Source: Meiothermus granaticius NBRC 107808 (GTDB taxonomy: Bacteria > Deinococcota > Deinococci > Deinococcales > Thermaceae). From it: a DNA stretch of 49,417 nucleotides. Position 1 is the stretch's first letter. Each line of letters starts with the position of its first letter. This document shows, piece after piece, positions 1 to 7,940 of the stretch. The stretch spans positions 1-49,417 of the forward strand of contig NZ_QWLB01000027.1 in NCBI RefSeq assembly GCF_003574355.1, in the 5' to 3' direction. Made by a program: the position numbers and the translations under genes. The notes beneath the pieces were generated by a model that worked only from the letters and a program-made list of their open reading frames with translations, ran no database searches and was not told where the DNA came from.

Positions 1-688
1 CCCCTCCCCCTCCCCATCAGATACCGCGCCTCTGCCCTTCATCCTGGGGCCCAATGCGATCGCCCAAGCGCTGCGGGACAGGCTTCGCCACAGCGAAAAC
101 CTCGAGGAAGCCGCCTTTGTTTTGGACTGCCGGGTGAAGCTCGAGCGCAAGCAGGATCTCCCCCAGCATCTGCCGGTGGTCTCGCTGGTCTGGGGCCACT
201 CCGCCAGCCGCGCCCAGGCCGAGTTCCCGGCTCGAGCCCTGGCGGGGTTTAGTCTGGTTCCCCCGCTTGGCGATACCTCCATCGTTGAGCTGTATGCCCC
301 GCTCTCCGGGCCAAACCGGGCCCTGGAACTGGCCCAAACCTACTTCCAGGCCCATGGTCTGCGTACCCTCCGCCTGCCCGACCAGCCCGGCGGGGTGGGG
401 TTTCGCATCCTGGCCCTCCTGATCAACGAGGCGGTCTCTGCCCTCGCGGAGGGGGTGGCCCCACCCGCCGATTTAGACCGGGCCATGCGGCTGGGAACCG
501 GATATCCCCGTGGGCCGCTCGAGTGGGCCGAGCTGATCTGGCTCAAGCCGTTGCTGCGGGCCTTGGAAGGGTTGTCCGAGGAGCTCGGTGAGCGTTGCCG
601 TCCCCACCCGCTGCTGCAACGGGTGGTTGCGGCTGGGCTCGAGCGCTTTGACTTTCAGCGTGTTTCCCCTCAGGGGGCACAACCATAG
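1..688 (+). CDS. paaH: 3-hydroxyacyl-CoA dehydrogenase, C-terminal part (PaaH-like), partial
   Basis: The gene enters from beyond the left edge; about 228 codons remain, read from base 2 to the TAG at 686-688. The end is a clear 3-hydroxyacyl-CoA dehydrogenase C-terminal domain: an INEAVSALAEGVA helix followed by the family hallmark GTGYPRGPLEWAE. Before it lies a weak remnant of a Rossmann-domain end (LAGFSLVPP...IVELYAP, where the family normally has GLHFFNP...KLVEV). A degenerate half followed by a final 3HCDH domain fits the long PaaH type, which oxidises 3-hydroxyadipyl-CoA to 3-oxoadipyl-CoA with NAD+. The paaI, paaJ and paaK genes downstream support this role. A general 3-hydroxybutyryl-CoA dehydrogenase is the alternative. 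Only 13 bases separate it from the next gene, so they are probably cotranscribed. Confidence 0.72.
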   Translation, partial: PSPSPSDTAPLPFILGPNAIAQALRDRLRHSENLEEAAFVLDCRVKLERKQDLPQHLPVVSLVWGHSASRAQAEFPARALAGFSLVPPLGDTSIVELYAPLSGPNRALELAQTYFQAHGLRTLRLPDQPGGVGFRILALLINEAVSALAEGVAPPADLDRAMRLGTGYPRGPLEWAELIWLKPLLRALEGLSEELGERCRPHPLLQRVVAAGLERFDFQRVSPQGAQP

Positions 689-701
689 CGGAGGAGTACC
701 T

Positions 702-1895
702 ATGAAAGGGATCGCAGTCGGAATTTTGGCACTTGGTTTAGGGCTGGGGCTGGCCCAGCAGGCCCCCCTCAAGATCGGCGTGGTGGTCTCGGCCACCGGC
801 CCCGGTGCAAGCTTGGGGATTCCAGAGCGCAACACCCTGTTGCTGCTGGAGGACCAGGTCAACAAGCGGGGTGGGCTGGCCGGGCGCCCGGTGCAGTTCA
901 TCATCATGGACGATGCTTCGGACACCACCCAGGCGGTGCGGGCGGCACGGAAGTTGATTCAGGAAGACCAGGTATTGGCCATCATCGGGACCACCACCAC
1001 CCCGGCCACCCTGGCCATGATTGATCCCATCGCTGAGGCCGGGGTGCCCAACATCTCGCTGGCCGCCAACCGTGAGATTGTGGCCCCGATGGACGATAAG
1101 CGCAAATGGATCTTCAAAACCCCCCAGACCGAGGAGCAGATGAGCCAGCCCATCGTGCAGGACATGAAGGCCAACAATGTTAAAAACGTGGCCTACATCG
1201 GCTTCAACGATGCTTACGGCGAGGGCTGGGCCAAGGCCTTCGAGGCTGCCGCTAAAGAGGCAGGGTTGAACGTGGTGGCCTCGGAACGCTTCTCCCGTAC
1301 CGACACCTCGGTAACCGGGCAGATCCTGCGAATCCTCTCCAAAAACCCCGATGCGGTGTTAATCGGCGGCTCAGGCACGGCCCCGGTGCTTCCCCAGCGC
1401 ACCCTTAAGGAGCGGGGTTACAAAGGGCTCATCTATCAGACCCACGGGGTGGCCAACCCTGATTTCCTGCGAGTCGGGGGCGATGCGGTGATCGGAACCC
1501 GGCTCCCAGCAGGGCCGATTCTGGTTTTCGATCAGCTCCCCTCAGGCTTCCCCACCAAGCGCGTGGATCAGAGCTATGTACAGCAGTACGAAGCCAAGTA
1601 CGGCATCGGTAGCTACTCTACCTTCGGGGGCCACGCCTACGATGCCTGGGCGATCCTGAGCGCCGCCCTGGAGCGCACCCTCAAAAAAGAACAGCCCACC
1701 AACCTGCAAGCCTTCCGCAGCACCCTGCGCGACGAGATCGAAGCCACCAAGGGTGTGGTGGGGACCCACGGCATCTTCAACATGAGCCCCCAAGACCACC
1801 TGGGGCTCAAGTTCAACGAGGCCGCGGTGATGGTCGAGGTGGTAAAAACCCCCAGCGGTAAGCTCGGTTGGAAGCTGATACGGACCTTCCAGTAA
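702..1895 (+). CDS. ABC transporter substrate-binding protein, branched-chain amino acid (LivK/HAAT) family
   Basis: This is the extracytoplasmic receptor of the ABC importer encoded just downstream. The 397-residue product starts with a signal peptide (positive MKG, hydrophobic run, likely cleavage after LGLA near residue 18) and has no lipobox cysteine. The mature part opens with KIGVVVSATGPGASLG, the usual first strand and ligand loop of periplasmic-binding-protein type I receptors, and continues with IIGTTTTPATLAM and VAYIGFNDAYGEGW, both typical of the family. The ATG at 702 is chosen because a GGAGGAG ribosome site lies 8 bases upstream; the frame stays open further upstream but only inside the previous gene. 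Because the cluster encodes aromatic-acid catabolism, phenylacetate or a related aromatic acid is a plausible ligand. That is inference; branched-chain amino acids remain possible. Confidence 0.9.
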   Translation: MKGIAVGILALGLGLGLAQQAPLKIGVVVSATGPGASLGIPERNTLLLLEDQVNKRGGLAGRPVQFIIMDDASDTTQAVRAARKLIQEDQVLAIIGTTTTPATLAMIDPIAEAGVPNISLAANREIVAPMDDKRKWIFKTPQTEEQMSQPIVQDMKANNVKNVAYIGFNDAYGEGWAKAFEAAAKEAGLNVVASERFSRTDTSVTGQILRILSKNPDAVLIGGSGTAPVLPQRTLKERGYKGLIYQTHGVANPDFLRVGGDAVIGTRLPAGPILVFDQLPSGFPTKRVDQSYVQQYEAKYGIGSYSTFGGHAYDAWAILSAALERTLKKEQPTNLQAFRSTLRDEIEATKGVVGTHGIFNMSPQDHLGLKFNEAAVMVEVVKTPSGKLGWKLIRTFQ

Positions 1896-1932
1896 AGCCC
1901 CTCAAGCCTGCTCGAGGCCCTAGTGCGTTTGT

Positions 1933-2964
1933 ATGGACTGGACCATTGTCTCCTTCCTGGCTGCCGACGCGGTGCAAAGCGGCACCATCTATGCCCTGCT
2001 GGCCCTTTCTCTGGTGCTGGTCTTTGCGGTGACCCGGGTGATCTTGGTGCCGCTGGGGGAGTTGCTGGTCTTCGCCCCGCTGACCTATGTGTTCTTTCTG
2101 CCCAGCGGGGTGAGCGGGCTCGAGCTGCACGGGCAAATCCCCGGCACGGCCTGGCTCTCGAGCTTTCTGCTCTTGGTCTGGGCCGTGCTGGACCGAGCCA
2201 ACCCATCGCGGGTAGCCCGTCTGGTCGTCCTGGCTTTGCTGGTGCTGGGGCTGGCCTGGGTGGGGGCTCGAGGGGTCGCGCCCTGGCTGGGCTGGATTCT
2301 GGCGGTGCTGGTGGTGCTGCCGATTGGCCCAGCCAGCTACCGGCTCTTTTTCCAACCGGCCCAGAATGCCAGCGTGCTGACCTATCTGATCATCGCCGTA
2401 GGCCTGCACTTTGCCTATCAGGGCCTGGGGCTGGTGTTTTTCGGCCCTGAACAGTACCGCCTGCCCCCCATCCTGAGCGGCCAGACCAACCTGGGCATGG
2501 TTCCCATCAACAATCAGGCCTTCTTGGTCTATGGTTTTGCCCTGCTGACCATGCTGGGGCTCTACCTGTTCTTTACCCGCAGCCTTTACGGCAAAGCCCT
2601 GCGGGCCTGCGCGGTGAACCGCTACGGCGCCCGGCTGTTGGGCATCTCACCGGCCCAGGCCGGGTATGTGGCCTTTGGGATCGCCACCCTGATCGTCACG
2701 GTGAGTGGAATGCTCTTGGCCCCCCTGATCAGCCCGGCCTACTTCCAGGGGTTTCTGTTCGGGCTCAAGGGCTTTGTGGCCGGTATTCTGGGTGGGCTGG
2801 TGAGCTACCCTCTGGCGGTGCTGGGAGCGCTGGCCGTAGGCGGTTTTGAGCAGTGGGCAGGGTATGTCTCGAGCCCCTTCAAAGACGCCTTGGTCTTCGC
2901 CCTGCTGCTACCGGTGCTCCTGTGGCGCAGCCTGCGCAGCCACGAGATCGGGGAGGAAGAATGA
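1933..2964 (+). CDS. livH: ABC transporter permease, LivH family
   Basis: Inner-membrane permease of 343 residues, somewhat longer than the usual 290-300. It starts near the hydrophobic stretch AVQSGTIYALLALSLVLVF (LivH proteins begin with a similar G-x-x-YAL-AL-LVL helix). It ends with the conserved GFVAGILGGLVSYPLAVLG segment, which in LivH carries the coupling-helix region. An extra hydrophobic block near residues 90-130 (VLALLVLGLAWVGARG...LGWILAVLVVLP) explains the length. The start has only a weak ribosome site; no better in-frame start is visible. It overlaps the next gene by 4 bases (ATGA), so translation is likely coupled. It works with the fused permease-ATPase and LivF. Confidence 0.88.
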   Translation: MDWTIVSFLAADAVQSGTIYALLALSLVLVFAVTRVILVPLGELLVFAPLTYVFFLPSGVSGLELHGQIPGTAWLSSFLLLVWAVLDRANPSRVARLVVLALLVLGLAWVGARGVAPWLGWILAVLVVLPIGPASYRLFFQPAQNASVLTYLIIAVGLHFAYQGLGLVFFGPEQYRLPPILSGQTNLGMVPINNQAFLVYGFALLTMLGLYLFFTRSLYGKALRACAVNRYGARLLGISPAQAGYVAFGIATLIVTVSGMLLAPLISPAYFQGFLFGLKGFVAGILGGLVSYPLAVLGALAVGGFEQWAGYVSSPFKDALVFALLLPVLLWRSLRSHEIGEEE

Positions 2965-4748
2965 CCCGCCGCAAGGAAGGCCGGGCCTCCTGGACCCCCC
3001 TGGTCGTGGTGGGGCTGGTGCTGCTGACCCCCTTGCTGCTCTCCCCTTTTCCCTTCTACCTGACCTTAGCCAACTTCATCGCTTTTGGGGCCTTGGTAGC
3101 GCTGGGGTTGTACCTGCTGACCGGTCTCGCCGGGATGACCAGCTTTGGCCAAGCCACCTTCATGGGACTGGCCGCCTATACCACCGCGCTGCTGAGCACC
3201 AAAGCCGGATGGAGTCCCTGGCTAACCCTACCCGCTGGGGTAGCGGTTGCTGCCTTGGGTGCGGTAGTGCTGGGCGGGATTACCGTGCGGCTCAAGGGGC
3301 ATTACCTGCCGCTCTCAACCATTGCCTGGGGCATGGCCCTCTACATCGTGATGGGAAGCTGGACCACCGTGACCGGCGGATTTACCGGGCTCACCGATCT
3401 TCCGGCGGTTTCACTGCTGGGGTTCAGGCTTACCGATCCCAAGGCCTACTTCTACCTCTCGGCAGGCTTTGTGTTGTTGGGGGCCTGGGCCGCGCTCAAC
3501 CTGACCCGCAGCCGTATCGGTCGGGCGTTACGGGCCAGTCGGGGCGATGCGGTGGCTGCGGCCAGCTTCGGGGTGAACCCAGCCTGGCTCAGGCTGCAGG
3601 TGTTCGTTCTCTCGGCGGTTTACGCCGGGGTGGCCGGATGGCTTTACGCGCACTTTTTGCGCTTCGTCAACCCCTCGCCCTTTGGCCTCGAGGCCTCCAT
3701 CAAGTACTTGATCGCGGCGGTGGCCGGTGGGGTGGGCAGCATCCCAGGGGTGATCCTGGGCTCGGGGCTGGTGGTGAGCCTCGAGGAGTGGCTCAAGGAT
3801 CTGCTCCCCGTCCTGTTTGGCCGCAGCGGCAACTACGAGGTCATCGCCTATGGGCTGATCCTGGTCTTGATTTTGATCCTGGCCCCCAAAGGGTTGTGGC
3901 CTTTTGTGGAGCGCTATCTGCCCAAGGGCATCCCTCAACCCCCCCAGGGCAGCGGTCTTCCCGCCCGGCCCAGCGCCGGGGCACCGGGTGAGACCGTCCT
4001 CGAGGTCGTGAATCTCAGCAAGCGCTTTGGCGGTCTGTTGGCCGTCAATCGGGTCAGCTTTGAGCTGCACCGGGGAGAGGTGTTGGGGTTGATCGGCCCC
4101 AACGGAGCGGGCAAGTCCACCCTCTTCAACCTCATCACCGCGGTGCTCGAGCCCAGCGAGGGCAGCGTCCGATTCAAAGGGCAGGTCATCACCGGTCGGC
4201 CGCCCTACGCCGTACACCGGTTGGGCCTGGCTCGTACCTTCCAGCACCCCCATCTCTTCCCTGAGATGACCGTGCTCGAGAACGCCGCCTTGGGCACGTA
4301 TGCCCGCACCCGGGCAGGGGTCTTGGCCTCGCTGCTCAGCCTGTCTCGAGGCGAAGAAAACGCTGCACTGATGGAGGCTTACCGGGCTCTGGAGCGGGTT
4401 GGGCTGGCCCAGATTGCCCACCACAAAGCCGACGGCCTGGCCATCGGTCAGCTCCGGCTATTGGAGATTGCCCGCGCCTTGGCTTCGGGGCCGGAAGTTC
4501 TCCTGCTGGACGAACCCGCAGCCGGTTTGCGGGCCGGGGAGAAGCGCCAGTTCGCCGCCCTGATCCGCAAGCTGGTGGCCGAGGGGGTAACGGTGCTGCT
4601 GGTAGATCACGACATGGATTTGGTGATGGGGTTGGTGGACCGGGTGGTGGTGATGCACTACGGCGAAAAGCTGGCCGAGGGCACCCCTGCCGAGGTGCAG
4701 CGCAATCCCAAGGTGATCGAGGCCTACCTGGGGGAGTCGGTGGCATGA
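2961..4748 (+). CDS. Fused LivM-type permease and LivG-type ATPase
   Basis: One 595-residue chain joins two subunits that are separate in E. coli. Residues 1 to about 330 are a LivM permease: LTGLAGMTSFGQATFMGLAA is its signature loop and GGVGSIPGVILGSGL its late conserved helix. After a Pro/Gly-rich linker (about 330-350) comes a LivG ATPase: Walker A GPNGAGKST at about 379-387, a signature region AIGQLRLLEIARAL where LSGGQ would sit (LivG proteins are relaxed here), and Walker B LLLDEPAAGL at about 514. The ATG at 2961 has GGAGGAAG just upstream and overlaps livH by 4 bases. The frame is open without a stop across the junction, so this is a true fusion in the sequence as given. The partners are LivH, LivF and the binding protein. 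Confidence 0.92.
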   Translation: MTRRKEGRASWTPLVVVGLVLLTPLLLSPFPFYLTLANFIAFGALVALGLYLLTGLAGMTSFGQATFMGLAAYTTALLSTKAGWSPWLTLPAGVAVAALGAVVLGGITVRLKGHYLPLSTIAWGMALYIVMGSWTTVTGGFTGLTDLPAVSLLGFRLTDPKAYFYLSAGFVLLGAWAALNLTRSRIGRALRASRGDAVAAASFGVNPAWLRLQVFVLSAVYAGVAGWLYAHFLRFVNPSPFGLEASIKYLIAAVAGGVGSIPGVILGSGLVVSLEEWLKDLLPVLFGRSGNYEVIAYGLILVLILILAPKGLWPFVERYLPKGIPQPPQGSGLPARPSAGAPGETVLEVVNLSKRFGGLLAVNRVSFELHRGEVLGLIGPNGAGKSTLFNLITAVLEPSEGSVRFKGQVITGRPPYAVHRLGLARTFQHPHLFPEMTVLENAALGTYARTRAGVLASLLSLSRGEENAALMEAYRALERVGLAQIAHHKADGLAIGQLRLLEIARALASGPEVLLLDEPAAGLRAGEKRQFAALIRKLVAEGVTVLLVDHDMDLVMGLVDRVVVMHYGEKLAEGTPAEVQRNPKVIEAYLGESVA

Positions 4749-5494
4749 GGGGGACTGGGATGCTGATGTTAGAGCTTACCGACTTCAGCGTGCGCTACGG
4801 GGCGGTTGAGGCCGTGCGGGGCCTTTCGCTCGAGGTGGCCGAGGGCGAAGCCATCACCCTGATCGGGCCCAACGGAGCGGGGAAAAGCAGCACCCTCAAG
4901 GGCATCCTGGGGCTGGAACGCTCTAAGGGGGTGGTGAGGTACCGGGGCCAGGAGCTGAAGAAGCGTACCCCTGAAGCCCTGGCTGAGCTGGGGTTGGTGC
5001 TGGTCCCGGAAAAACGGGAGCTCTTCAGCTCGATGGAGGTTGAGGATAACCTCCTGTTGGGGGCCTTTACCCGGTTTCGCCGTGGGGAAAAGGGGCTTAA
5101 GGAGGACCTCGAGCGCGTCTACACCCTGTTTCCCCGGCTGCGCGAGCGGCGTCGGCAGCTCGCGGGCACCATGAGCGGGGGGGAACAGCAGATGCTGGCC
5201 ATTGGGCGGGCCTTGATGGCCAAGCCCAAGCTCCTGCTGCTGGATGAGCCCAGCCTGGGGCTGGCCCCGCTGATTGTGGCCGAGATCTTCCGCATCCTGG
5301 GGGGGTTGAAGTCGCAGGGGGTAACCATCCTGGTGGTTGAACAAAACGCCCGAATGGCCCTGCGGCTGGCCGATCGGGGCTATGTGCTCGAGGCCGGGGA
5401 GCTGGTGATGCAGGGCCAGGCCTCAGAGCTGCTGCATGACCCCAGGGTGATCGAGAGCTATCTGGGCATCCGGGCTCGAGAGGAGATGCGATGA
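4745..5494 (+). CDS. livF: ABC transporter ATP-binding protein, LivF family
   Basis: Second ATPase of the importer, 249 residues, typical LivF length. Walker A GPNGAGKSS is near residue 41, the signature is MSGGEQQMLAIGRAL near 143, and Walker B LLLLDEPSLGL near 163, followed by the LivF-type switch VVEQNARMALRLADRGYVLEAG. It starts inside the previous stop (ATGA) with GGGGAG upstream; a second possible ATG lies 15 bases further in. It overlaps paaI by 4 bases. It is expected to pair with the LivG half of the fused protein as a heterodimeric motor at the membrane. Confidence 0.92.
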   Translation: MRGTGMLMLELTDFSVRYGAVEAVRGLSLEVAEGEAITLIGPNGAGKSSTLKGILGLERSKGVVRYRGQELKKRTPEALAELGLVLVPEKRELFSSMEVEDNLLLGAFTRFRRGEKGLKEDLERVYTLFPRLRERRRQLAGTMSGGEQQMLAIGRALMAKPKLLLLDEPSLGLAPLIVAEIFRILGGLKSQGVTILVVEQNARMALRLADRGYVLEAGELVMQGQASELLHDPRVIESYLGIRAREEMR

Positions 5495-5880
5495 GCACCC
5501 TGAACCCCCCTTCTGATCCCTATATGCGCCTGCTGGGCCTGGAGGTACGCCATCTGGGGCCGGGTCAGGCGGTGCTTGCGGGCTGTGTCCAGGCCCAGCA
5601 CCTCAACATCCACGGCTACGGTCACGGCGGGTTCATCTACAGCCTGGCCGATGCGGCCTTTGCCTTGGCCTCAAACTCGCACGGCGTCCCGGCCGTCGCG
5701 CTGGCCACCCACCTCGAGCACTTCAAGGCGGTGCGGGAAGGGGATGTGCTCGAGGCCCATGCCCGCGAGGAAAACCTGGGCCGCCGCACCGCCACCTACC
5801 GCATTGAGATTCGCCGGAACACCGACCTGGTGGCCCTGTTCACCGGTACGGTGTTTCGCATGAGCAAGGAAACCTCATGA
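5491..5880 (+). CDS. paaI: PaaI/PaaD-type hotdog acyl-CoA thioesterase
   Basis: A 129-residue single hotdog domain with the PaaI hallmark HGGFIYSLADAAFALASN (residues 45-62), including the aspartate at about 54 used as catalytic base in this family. PaaI hydrolyses phenylacetyl-CoA and hydroxylated derivatives that accumulate when the pathway stalls, recycling CoA. The gene overlaps livF by 4 bases, has GAGGAG as ribosome site, and is followed after about 50 bases by paaJ, so it sits in the middle of a phenylacetate-type operon. A second, unrelated hotdog thioesterase closes the same operon at 9288. Confidence 0.88.
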   Translation: MSTLNPPSDPYMRLLGLEVRHLGPGQAVLAGCVQAQHLNIHGYGHGGFIYSLADAAFALASNSHGVPAVALATHLEHFKAVREGDVLEAHAREENLGRRTATYRIEIRRNTDLVALFTGTVFRMSKETS

Positions 5881-5931
5881 GCAGAGTAACCCCGTGTCCC
5901 GCCTATCCATCCATCAGCAAACTGGAGGCTT

Positions 5932-7137
5932 ATGTCTGAGGCCCTGATTCTCGATGCGGTGCGCACCCCGGTAGGCAAGCACGGCGGGGTTCTCTCGAGC
6001 GTACGCCCCGATGACCTGGGCGCGATCCCCCTCAGGGCCCTCTTGGAGCGCACCGGGGTGCCTGGGGAGGACCTCGAGGATGTCTACATGGGCTGCGCCA
6101 ATCAGGCTGGGGAGGACAACCGCAACGTGGCCCGGATGTCCCTGCTCTTGGCCGGAATCCCGCTCACGGTGGGGGGGGCTACCGTCAATCGCCTTTGCGG
6201 CAGCGGCCTGGAAGCGGTCGCCAGCGCGGCCCGGGCCCTTCTGGCCGGCGAGGGCCAGGTGTATATCGGGGGCGGGGTGGAGAGCATGAGCCGGGCCCCC
6301 TGGGTGCTGCCCAAGGCCGAGCGGCCCTTCCCTACCGGCAACCTAACCCTCTACGACAGCACCCTGGGATGGCGCTTCGTCAACCCCAAGATGAAAGAGC
6401 TGTACGGCACCGAGGCCATGGGCGAGACCGCCGAGAACCTGGCCGAGCAGTACCGCATCCCCCGGGAGGAGCAAGACCGCTTCGCCCTGCGCTCGCACCA
6501 AAAGGCCCTCCAGGCCCAGCAGCAAGGGAGCTACGACCGCCAGATGGTCCCCGTGGAGGTCCGCGATCGCAAGGGCAACCTCGAGCGCATCGGGCGCGAT
6601 GAGGGCCCCCGAGCCGAGACCAGCCTCGAGGCCCTGGCCCGGCTCAAACCGGTGTTTCGCCCAGGGGGGAGCGTGACCGCTGGAAACAGCTCAGGGCTCA
6701 ACGACGGAGCGGCGGCGGTATTGCTGGCCTCGAGCTCCTATGCCCAGGCCCACGGCCTCACCCCCCTGGCCAAGATCCGCAGCGTGGCGGTGGCGGGGGT
6801 CGAGCCCCGCATCATGGGGATTGGCCCGGTTCCGGCCACCCAGAAAGCCTTGAAGCGGGCCGGACTCTCGCTGGCCGATCTCGGCCTGATCGAGCTCAAC
6901 GAGGCCTTCGCCGCCCAGAGCCTGGCGGTGCTGCGGGAATGGGGCCTCGACCCCGAAGACCCTCGGCTCAACCCCCACGGTGGGGCCATCGCCATCGGCC
7001 ATCCGCTGGGGGCCTCCGGCGCGCGGATCCTGACCGCGTTGGTGCATGAGATGCGGCAGCGGCAGGTGCAATTCGGCCTGGCCACGATGTGCATCGGGGT
7101 TGGGCAGGGCATCGCGATGGTGATCGAAGCGATATAG
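5932..7137 (+). CDS. paaJ: 3-oxoadipyl-CoA/acetyl-CoA thiolase (PaaJ)
   Basis: A 401-residue thiolase of standard length. The catalytic residues are in place: Cys89 in NRLCGSGLEA, His357 in AIGHPLGASGAR and Cys387 in TMCIGVGQGIAM. Two motifs point to the PaaJ/PcaF subgroup rather than a generic acetoacetyl-CoA thiolase: GCANQAGEDNRNVARM and DSTLGWRFVNPKM, both close to the E. coli PaaJ sequence as I remember it. It would split 3-oxoadipyl-CoA into succinyl-CoA and acetyl-CoA, and possibly act on the 3-oxo-dehydrosuberyl intermediate. Ribosome site GGAGG lies 5 bases before the ATG. The PaaH-like dehydrogenase at the start of the window would supply its substrate. Confidence 0.9.
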   Translation: MSEALILDAVRTPVGKHGGVLSSVRPDDLGAIPLRALLERTGVPGEDLEDVYMGCANQAGEDNRNVARMSLLLAGIPLTVGGATVNRLCGSGLEAVASAARALLAGEGQVYIGGGVESMSRAPWVLPKAERPFPTGNLTLYDSTLGWRFVNPKMKELYGTEAMGETAENLAEQYRIPREEQDRFALRSHQKALQAQQQGSYDRQMVPVEVRDRKGNLERIGRDEGPRAETSLEALARLKPVFRPGGSVTAGNSSGLNDGAAAVLLASSSYAQAHGLTPLAKIRSVAVAGVEPRIMGIGPVPATQKALKRAGLSLADLGLIELNEAFAAQSLAVLREWGLDPEDPRLNPHGGAIAIGHPLGASGARILTALVHEMRQRQVQFGLATMCIGVGQGIAMVIEAI

Positions 7138-7151
7138 GCGGATAATAGGGT

Positions 7152-7910
7152 ATGCATGTGCTCGAGGGGTTCGATCTAAGTGGAAAAATCGCCCTTATCA
7201 CCGGGGGCTCGCGCGGGCTAGGGTTAGAGATCGCTTGGGGGCTGCGCCAGGCTGGGGCCCGGGTGGCGCTGATGGCCCGGCGAGAGGGGTTTTTTGAAGA
7301 GGCGCTCAAGCAGATTCCCGACGCGATTCCCATCGTCGGCAACGTGCAGGACGAAGCCGCTGTGGAAGCCGCGATCGGGCGGCTCGAGGCCGAGGGCGGT
7401 CTTGACATCCTGGTCAATGCAGCCGGGATCACCTGGGGTCAGAACGCTCTGGAGGTCCCTGTGGCCAAGGTGCGCGAGGTGCTGGACGTCAATATCACCG
7501 GAACCTTCCTGGCCTCGAGAATTGCCGCACGGGGTATGAAAACCCGGGGCTACGGCAAAATTCTCAACCTGGCCTCGGTGGCCGGGCTGGGGGGAAGCCC
7601 CCCCGAGGTGTTGGACGCGGTGGCTTATGCCGCCTCCAAGGGCGGAATCATCGCCCTGACCCGTGACCTGGCGGTGAAATGGGGACGCTATGGGATCCGG
7701 GTCAACGCCCTGGCCCCAGGGTTCTTCCCCACCCGAATGACCGAGAAGCTGCTGCCCCAGGTAGAACCGCGGGTCATCGAGCGTACCCCCTTGGGACGCA
7801 TCGGCCAAAGCGGCGAACTCGCCGGGGCCGCGGTGTATCTGTGTGCTCCCGCCTCGGACTACGTGACCGGGCAGGTCTTGGCGGTAGACGGGGGGATGAG
7901 CGCCCTGTGA
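7152..7910 (+). CDS. Short-chain dehydrogenase/reductase
   Basis: A classical 252-residue SDR with every functional element: cofactor loop TGGSRGLG (residues 17-24), NAAG, a serine in LNLASVAG, and the catalytic pair Tyr159/Lys163 in YAASK, then the C-terminal DYVTGQVLAVDGG signature. It should be an active NAD(P)-dependent alcohol dehydrogenase or ketoreductase. Its substrate cannot be read from the sequence. Lying between paaJ and paaK, it may act on a 3-hydroxyacyl-CoA or a hydroxylated aromatic intermediate (inference). The ribosome site is weak. It lies 14 bases after paaJ and 30 bases before paaK in the same operon. Confidence 0.88.
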   Translation: MHVLEGFDLSGKIALITGGSRGLGLEIAWGLRQAGARVALMARREGFFEEALKQIPDAIPIVGNVQDEAAVEAAIGRLEAEGGLDILVNAAGITWGQNALEVPVAKVREVLDVNITGTFLASRIAARGMKTRGYGKILNLASVAGLGGSPPEVLDAVAYAASKGGIIALTRDLAVKWGRYGIRVNALAPGFFPTRMTEKLLPQVEPRVIERTPLGRIGQSGELAGAAVYLCAPASDYVTGQVLAVDGGMSAL

Positions 7911-7940
7911 ACCCTCCCATTCGCGCACTAGAGGTGCCCT

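Noticed and set aside
1-20. C-rich low-complexity start of the window as a repeat or telomere-like end
   Set aside because: It reads as Pro/Ser codons in frame with the PaaH-like gene and is probably its interdomain linker.
3528-4424. 298-codon open frame antisense to the fused permease-ATPase
   Set aside because: Gln/Pro/His-rich composition without domain motifs, no ribosome site, and it lies inside a strong gene; typical shadow in GC-rich DNA.
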